Assembly (NCBI RefSeq): GCF_013463155.1
Contig: NZ_CP040781.1
Location: forward strand, 1,302,001-1,366,000
DNA length: 64,000 nt
From: Staphylococcus sp. 17KM0847
GTDB lineage: Bacteria; Bacillota; Bacilli; Staphylococcales; Staphylococcaceae
Direction: 5' to 3'
The translations under genes were made by a program, and so were the position numbers. Below are positions 60,964 to 64,000 of this stretch, piece after piece (the first letter of the stretch is position 1; each line of letters opens with the position of its first letter). The notes beneath the pieces are model-generated. The model searched no databases. It saw only the letters and a list, made by a program, of their open reading frames with translations, and was not told the DNA's origin.

Positions 60964-61362
60964 ATGAAAAAACACTATATTTTAGTTCCTACGCTCACTT
61001 TAAGCATCCTAGGTATTGGTATCACAGGTGTCGCAAATGCAAATGTTTCTATGATTAATGACCATTTAGAAAATGTTGATAACTATAATGGTCTCATTCA
61101 ATCAGAAACAAACGACGATAGTTCAGATATAGAGGTCAGATCAGTCAAATCAGGTAAAAAAGCTGGTGGCTTCTGGATTAGAGGTATACGCCAACAAGAG
61201 GTCATTTCAAAATATAAACATTACAAAAAATTTGGAAAAGGAACGGCTATTAATGGAAACGGTGATGTAGGTACACCAGGCTGGAAAAAACCAGGCATAT
61301 TTTCTAACGGAAAAGTTAAAAAAACACGTACTGGAAATCAAACTTACTACGACTATAAATAA
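60964..61362 (+). CDS. Lactococcin-972-family bacteriocin precursor
   Basis: A 132-residue secreted peptide. The signal peptide (1-26) ends GVANA with an AxA-type site. Residues 27-67 are an acidic segment (SETNDDSSDIE). Residues 68-132 form a basic 65-residue core starting GGFWIRG and containing SKYKHYKKFG and GNQTYY, matching the length and aromatic/glycine pattern of lactococcin 972 (mature 66 residues, Sec-exported, binds lipid II and blocks septum formation; known). There are no cysteines. Start ATG 60964, seven bases after AAGGGG. The next two genes are the typical partners. The extra acidic pro-like segment is unusual; its removal is an inference. Confidence 0.82.
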   Translation: MKKHYILVPTLTLSILGIGITGVANANVSMINDHLENVDNYNGLIQSETNDDSSDIEVRSVKSGKKAGGFWIRGIRQQEVISKYKHYKKFGKGTAINGNGDVGTPGWKKPGIFSNGKVKKTRTGNQTYYDYK

Positions 61363-61442
61363 GTTATCCCATCGATACAAATTGTTCCTTTTTAATCCTC
61401 TCAGCACTTTATGTATTCTCAATTAAAAACAAGAAATTTTAC

Positions 61443-61469
61443 AGGGGGATACAAATATGTACGCCCCCT
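61443..61469 (+). other. GC-rich hairpin between bacteriocin and membrane-protein genes
   Basis: AGGGGG...CCCCCT stem extended by TAC/GTA, with a short loop and no T-run. It lies in the 129-bp gap and could slow or partly stop transcription, or protect the bacteriocin mRNA. Confidence 0.4.
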
Positions 61470-61491
61470 ATTCTTCTGAAAAGAGGTCACG

Positions 61492-63534
61492 ATGAAAAAA
61501 ATTTTACTCGTTCTCGCTATTAGTATTTCACTCGTTTTTACCTTTATTGTCATTGACTATGCTAAATCTCTTTCATTTTATTACACAGTAGAGAAAGACA
61601 AACAAAAAATAGAATTATTATTTGATGATAAAGTACGACCTCATACAAAAAAAGTTTTGCCTTATTTCGAATACTTATCAAAAAAATATAATGTTTCTAT
61701 TACACGTGCAACTCATTTCAGCGACAACAAAGTTATAATTCATACAACTGATCAAAATTTAAAACAACAAGCTGACTCGCATAAGAATTTACACTTATTT
61801 GATCATCAATATAGAATAAAAGTTTATAACCTAAAAAATAGCCATTTATATGATGGAGGGATCTACTTTTTATCTGGGGATGATAGAAATATTCAAAAAG
61901 TCATTTCTTTAATCAACAAAAATGTTGGAGTAGTAGAAAAACAAAATAATAGTTTTAATTATTATTTAGAAATTGATAGCTTTAGTCTTATTGTTTCCTT
62001 ATTACTTATATTTATCTTTTTTACAGTATTTCTTCATTATTTACAAATGCAAAAAGAAAATTGTAAGTTACTATATGACTTAGGCTATTCTAAAAAGAAG
62101 TTATTTTTCTTTTTAATAGCAAACTTTAAAACCCATATATATTTATATATTTTTTCTACATTAATTATCAGTTTCTTCACTTATACATATATTTATAATG
62201 ATCTTTATTTTTTCTATGCGATTATCATTACACTATGCGTCAATATTGCCTTTATTATTTTATGCCTATTTTTAATCTTTATTACTGTAATACATTATGT
62301 TAGACAATACGAAAAAAACTTGAAACAGCCAAACGTATTTTTGACAATGTATACTTATATACTTCTAGCTATTGTAGCTATTATTTTTTTATCACTTTCA
62401 ACTCAAAATCTTATTGAAAACTATAAATCATATAAACATCAACAGGAGAGTATGAAATATTGGGATATTACAAAACATACGTATAAAACAATGCTATTTG
62501 ATCGCGGACAAGTCAAAGATTTAGAACTATCAAAAGCAGTAAGTAAACGATTTAAAAAACATTACAACAGCTCTTATAATCATGGATTTTTAATTGATGC
62601 AGAAAATTTTGAAGTTTCAGAAGGGATCCCCCCTACTTATGTACTCAATGAGAAAGAAAATGCGGATATAGAGCCTGATTGTAAAACAATTACAATTGAT
62701 AAAGCCTACTTGAAAAGACATAAAATAATGAATACACATCAACAAAATGTATTAGATCAAATGATTGATCAAGATAACACTCAAAATATTCTTGTTCCTA
62801 TCAAATTTAAAAAATATGCACGTAAAATAGAATATAATTTTAAAGATCACTTTACTTTTAAAAAGGCAATATTTAGTTATAAAGGGAAAGCTGATAATCA
62901 TTTACATATCCATATTATATGGGTGGACAATCGTACAGAATATTTTACTTATCATTCTGATATTGGTGGAAAACGTCATACCATTAAAGCGCCCATTGCT
63001 ATTGTAGAAACAGGAAATACTGATGCATTAAATTTTGAGACTTATCATTCTAAAAAATATGCTTTTGAAAGTCATTTAGATGATCCGTATGAAACCATTA
63101 AAGAAGGCCTTCAAAAGTATGATGTTGAAGCTTATATTCCATGTATTGAATCTATATATAATACCAAAATAGATCACATCCATAAGTTACAAACAAATAT
63201 ATATAAATACAGCACACTCGCTTTATTAACAGGTTTTACTTTTATTATGATGATCTTTACGTTTATTCGTCTGTATTTCACCGCTTATGCTTACAATATT
63301 TTTATTCGACGTCATCTAGGATACAGTTATTTTCTCATTCATCGCAATATCCTTATATTTTTATTATGCCTTAATGTTTTAATGACTGTTTTTCTTTTAT
63401 TACAGTACCACTTTATTTCTTATTTAGTTGTCTCGAGTGTACTCACATTTGAGATAATAGTGTCGTATTACTCATTTATTGCATTAAATAAAGAAAATGT
63501 GAACCATGTGTTAAAGGGGAAGAAAAATGATTGA
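61492..63534 (+). CDS. Bacteriocin-associated integral membrane protein (DUF1430 type)
   Basis: A 680-residue membrane protein with FtsX/MacB-like topology: an N-terminal membrane anchor (about 4-26), an outer domain (about 30-160), three to four membrane segments (about 163-187, 205-228, 232-265 and 283-305), a second large outer domain (about 310-560), and a C-terminal membrane cluster (about 570-670). It fits the large putative immunity/export protein found beside lactococcin 972-type genes (bacteriocin-associated 7TM family). It overlaps the ABC ATPase gene by 8 bp, so the two form a transporter. The coding sequence looks markedly AT-rich. Whether it gives immunity or exports something is not known. 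Confidence 0.82.
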   Translation: MKKILLVLAISISLVFTFIVIDYAKSLSFYYTVEKDKQKIELLFDDKVRPHTKKVLPYFEYLSKKYNVSITRATHFSDNKVIIHTTDQNLKQQADSHKNLHLFDHQYRIKVYNLKNSHLYDGGIYFLSGDDRNIQKVISLINKNVGVVEKQNNSFNYYLEIDSFSLIVSLLLIFIFFTVFLHYLQMQKENCKLLYDLGYSKKKLFFFLIANFKTHIYLYIFSTLIISFFTYTYIYNDLYFFYAIIITLCVNIAFIILCLFLIFITVIHYVRQYEKNLKQPNVFLTMYTYILLAIVAIIFLSLSTQNLIENYKSYKHQQESMKYWDITKHTYKTMLFDRGQVKDLELSKAVSKRFKKHYNSSYNHGFLIDAENFEVSEGIPPTYVLNEKENADIEPDCKTITIDKAYLKRHKIMNTHQQNVLDQMIDQDNTQNILVPIKFKKYARKIEYNFKDHFTFKKAIFSYKGKADNHLHIHIIWVDNRTEYFTYHSDIGGKRHTIKAPIAIVETGNTDALNFETYHSKKYAFESHLDDPYETIKEGLQKYDVEAYIPCIESIYNTKIDHIHKLQTNIYKYSTLALLTGFTFIMMIFTFIRLYFTAYAYNIFIRRHLGYSYFLIHRNILIFLLCLNVLMTVFLLLQYHFISYLVVSSVLTFEIIVSYYSFIALNKENVNHVLKGKKND

Positions 63535-64000
63535 ATTAACAAATATTTGCAAATCATTCGGTACTAAGACACTTATTCAAAATTTTAATTATACAATTGC
63601 ACAAGGAGATTTCGTTATCATCAAGGGGGCAAGTGGTAAAGGAAAATCAACATTACTCAATATAATCGGTTTACTGGAGTCGCCTGAGCAAGGCACAATT
63701 AAATTTAATGGCAAAGTGATTCACAAAGAACAAGATAAATTATTGCTCAAAAGAGAAAGTATTGCTTATATTTATCAAAATTATGGTTTACTCGATCATG
63801 ACACCATTCTAAAAAACTTATCTTTACCTTTAAACATTTCTAAAAAAGAGACGTCTCGTATGAAAGATGCATTAAATCAAGTGGGACTTTCCTCACTTGA
63901 TTTAAAAACCAAAATATATACATGTAGCGGTGGCGAACAACAGCGAATTGCGATAGCGAGAGCCATTTTAAAATCTCCAGCCCTTATTATTGCAGATGAA
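63527..64000 (+). CDS. Bacteriocin-associated ABC ATPase, partial
   Basis: The first 158 codons of an ABC ATPase cut by the window edge. It starts MIELTNICKSFGTKTL; Walker A is GASGKGKST, the Q-loop is IYQNYGLLDHD, the signature is CSGGEQQRIAIARA, and the Walker B begins LIIADE at the edge. It belongs to the MacB/LolD-like group, as expected for the lactococcin 972 export/immunity ATPase. The ATG overlaps the DUF1430-type gene's end. The signature has CSGG in place of LSGG. Confidence 0.88.
   Translation, partial: MIELTNICKSFGTKTLIQNFNYTIAQGDFVIIKGASGKGKSTLLNIIGLLESPEQGTIKFNGKVIHKEQDKLLLKRESIAYIYQNYGLLDHDTILKNLSLPLNISKKETSRMKDALNQVGLSSLDLKTKIYTCSGGEQQRIAIARAILKSPALIIADE

Overview
The window is a chromosomal segment of a low-GC Gram-positive bacterium, almost certainly a Staphylococcus and probably not S. 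aureus. The support is the gene content and order: yhaO-yheA-yheB, an SA1665-like regulator, airSR, fumC, nagA, queG, glnPQ, perR-bcp-gsaB, a Sav1866-type ABC exporter, mutY, recX, sgtB, vraUTSR and map, together with AT-rich spacers and strong AGGAGG-type ribosome binding sites. Comparisons with S. aureus are from memory. They suggest a syntenic backbone with several local additions: a dicarboxylate-type symporter plus a CDF exporter, ppk/ppx, a FemABX-like transferase, a carbonic anhydrase and a bacteriocin locus. The species cannot be fixed from this sequence alone.

Layout. 1-9.1 kb: DNA-repair nuclease pair (yhaN/yhaO), yheA/yheB, an HTH regulator, a cation/dicarboxylate symporter, a Mn-type CDF exporter and the redox-sensing two-component system AirSR. 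9.2-23.4 kb: an rRNA pseudouridine synthase, polyphosphate kinase and exopolyphosphatase, fumarase, a small operon with nagA, tRNA-modification genes trmL/queG, a glutamine-type ABC importer and a lone PTS IIC protein. 23.6-31.8 kb: a tRNA-Leu, then a complete rRNA operon (16S-Ile-Ala-23S-5S) followed by 23 tRNA genes read on the minus strand. The last two tRNAs are unusual tRNA-Gly(UCC) genes of the kind used in staphylococci to build the peptidoglycan bridge. 32-45.6 kb: perR, a 2-hydroxyacid dehydrogenase, bcp, gsaB, an aromatic-acid-exporter-family gene whose 5' end is perfectly triplicated, a Sav1866-like exporter, mutY/yfhP, a TagGH-like ABC pair with a degenerate ATPase, yfhH and recX. 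45.8-60.7 kb: cell-wall genes (sgtB, a FemABX-like transferase, vraUTSR), a DJ-1/PfpI protein, a YfkAB radical-SAM protein, AmpS/PepS aminopeptidase, ptpA, a BrkB-family membrane protein, carbonic anhydrase, map and a paralogue of the triplicated gene. 60.9-64 kb: a lactococcin-972-type bacteriocin locus (peptide, large membrane protein, ABC ATPase) that runs off the window.

How it fits together. Several genes converge on the cell wall: SgtB polymerises glycan, the FemABX-like enzyme and the non-proteinogenic tRNA-Gly genes fit interpeptide-bridge synthesis, and VraTSR senses wall stress. The lactococcin 972 prototype also targets wall synthesis. A second theme is redox and oxygen: AirS with four cysteines in its GAF region, PerR, Bcp and the iron-sulfur enzymes QueG, MutY and YfkAB.

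The strongest oddities are (1) three identical 187-bp tandem copies spanning the ribosome binding site and first 57 codons of the gene at 36 kb; (2) the bacteriocin precursor, with an extra acidic segment between signal peptide and a 65-residue basic core; (3) the paired bridge-type tRNA-Gly genes; (4) a dispersed intergenic element with conserved ends at 23.8 and 37.2 kb; and (5) two degenerate enzymes, a NagB-like protein and a TagH-like ATPase, that lack canonical catalytic motifs.
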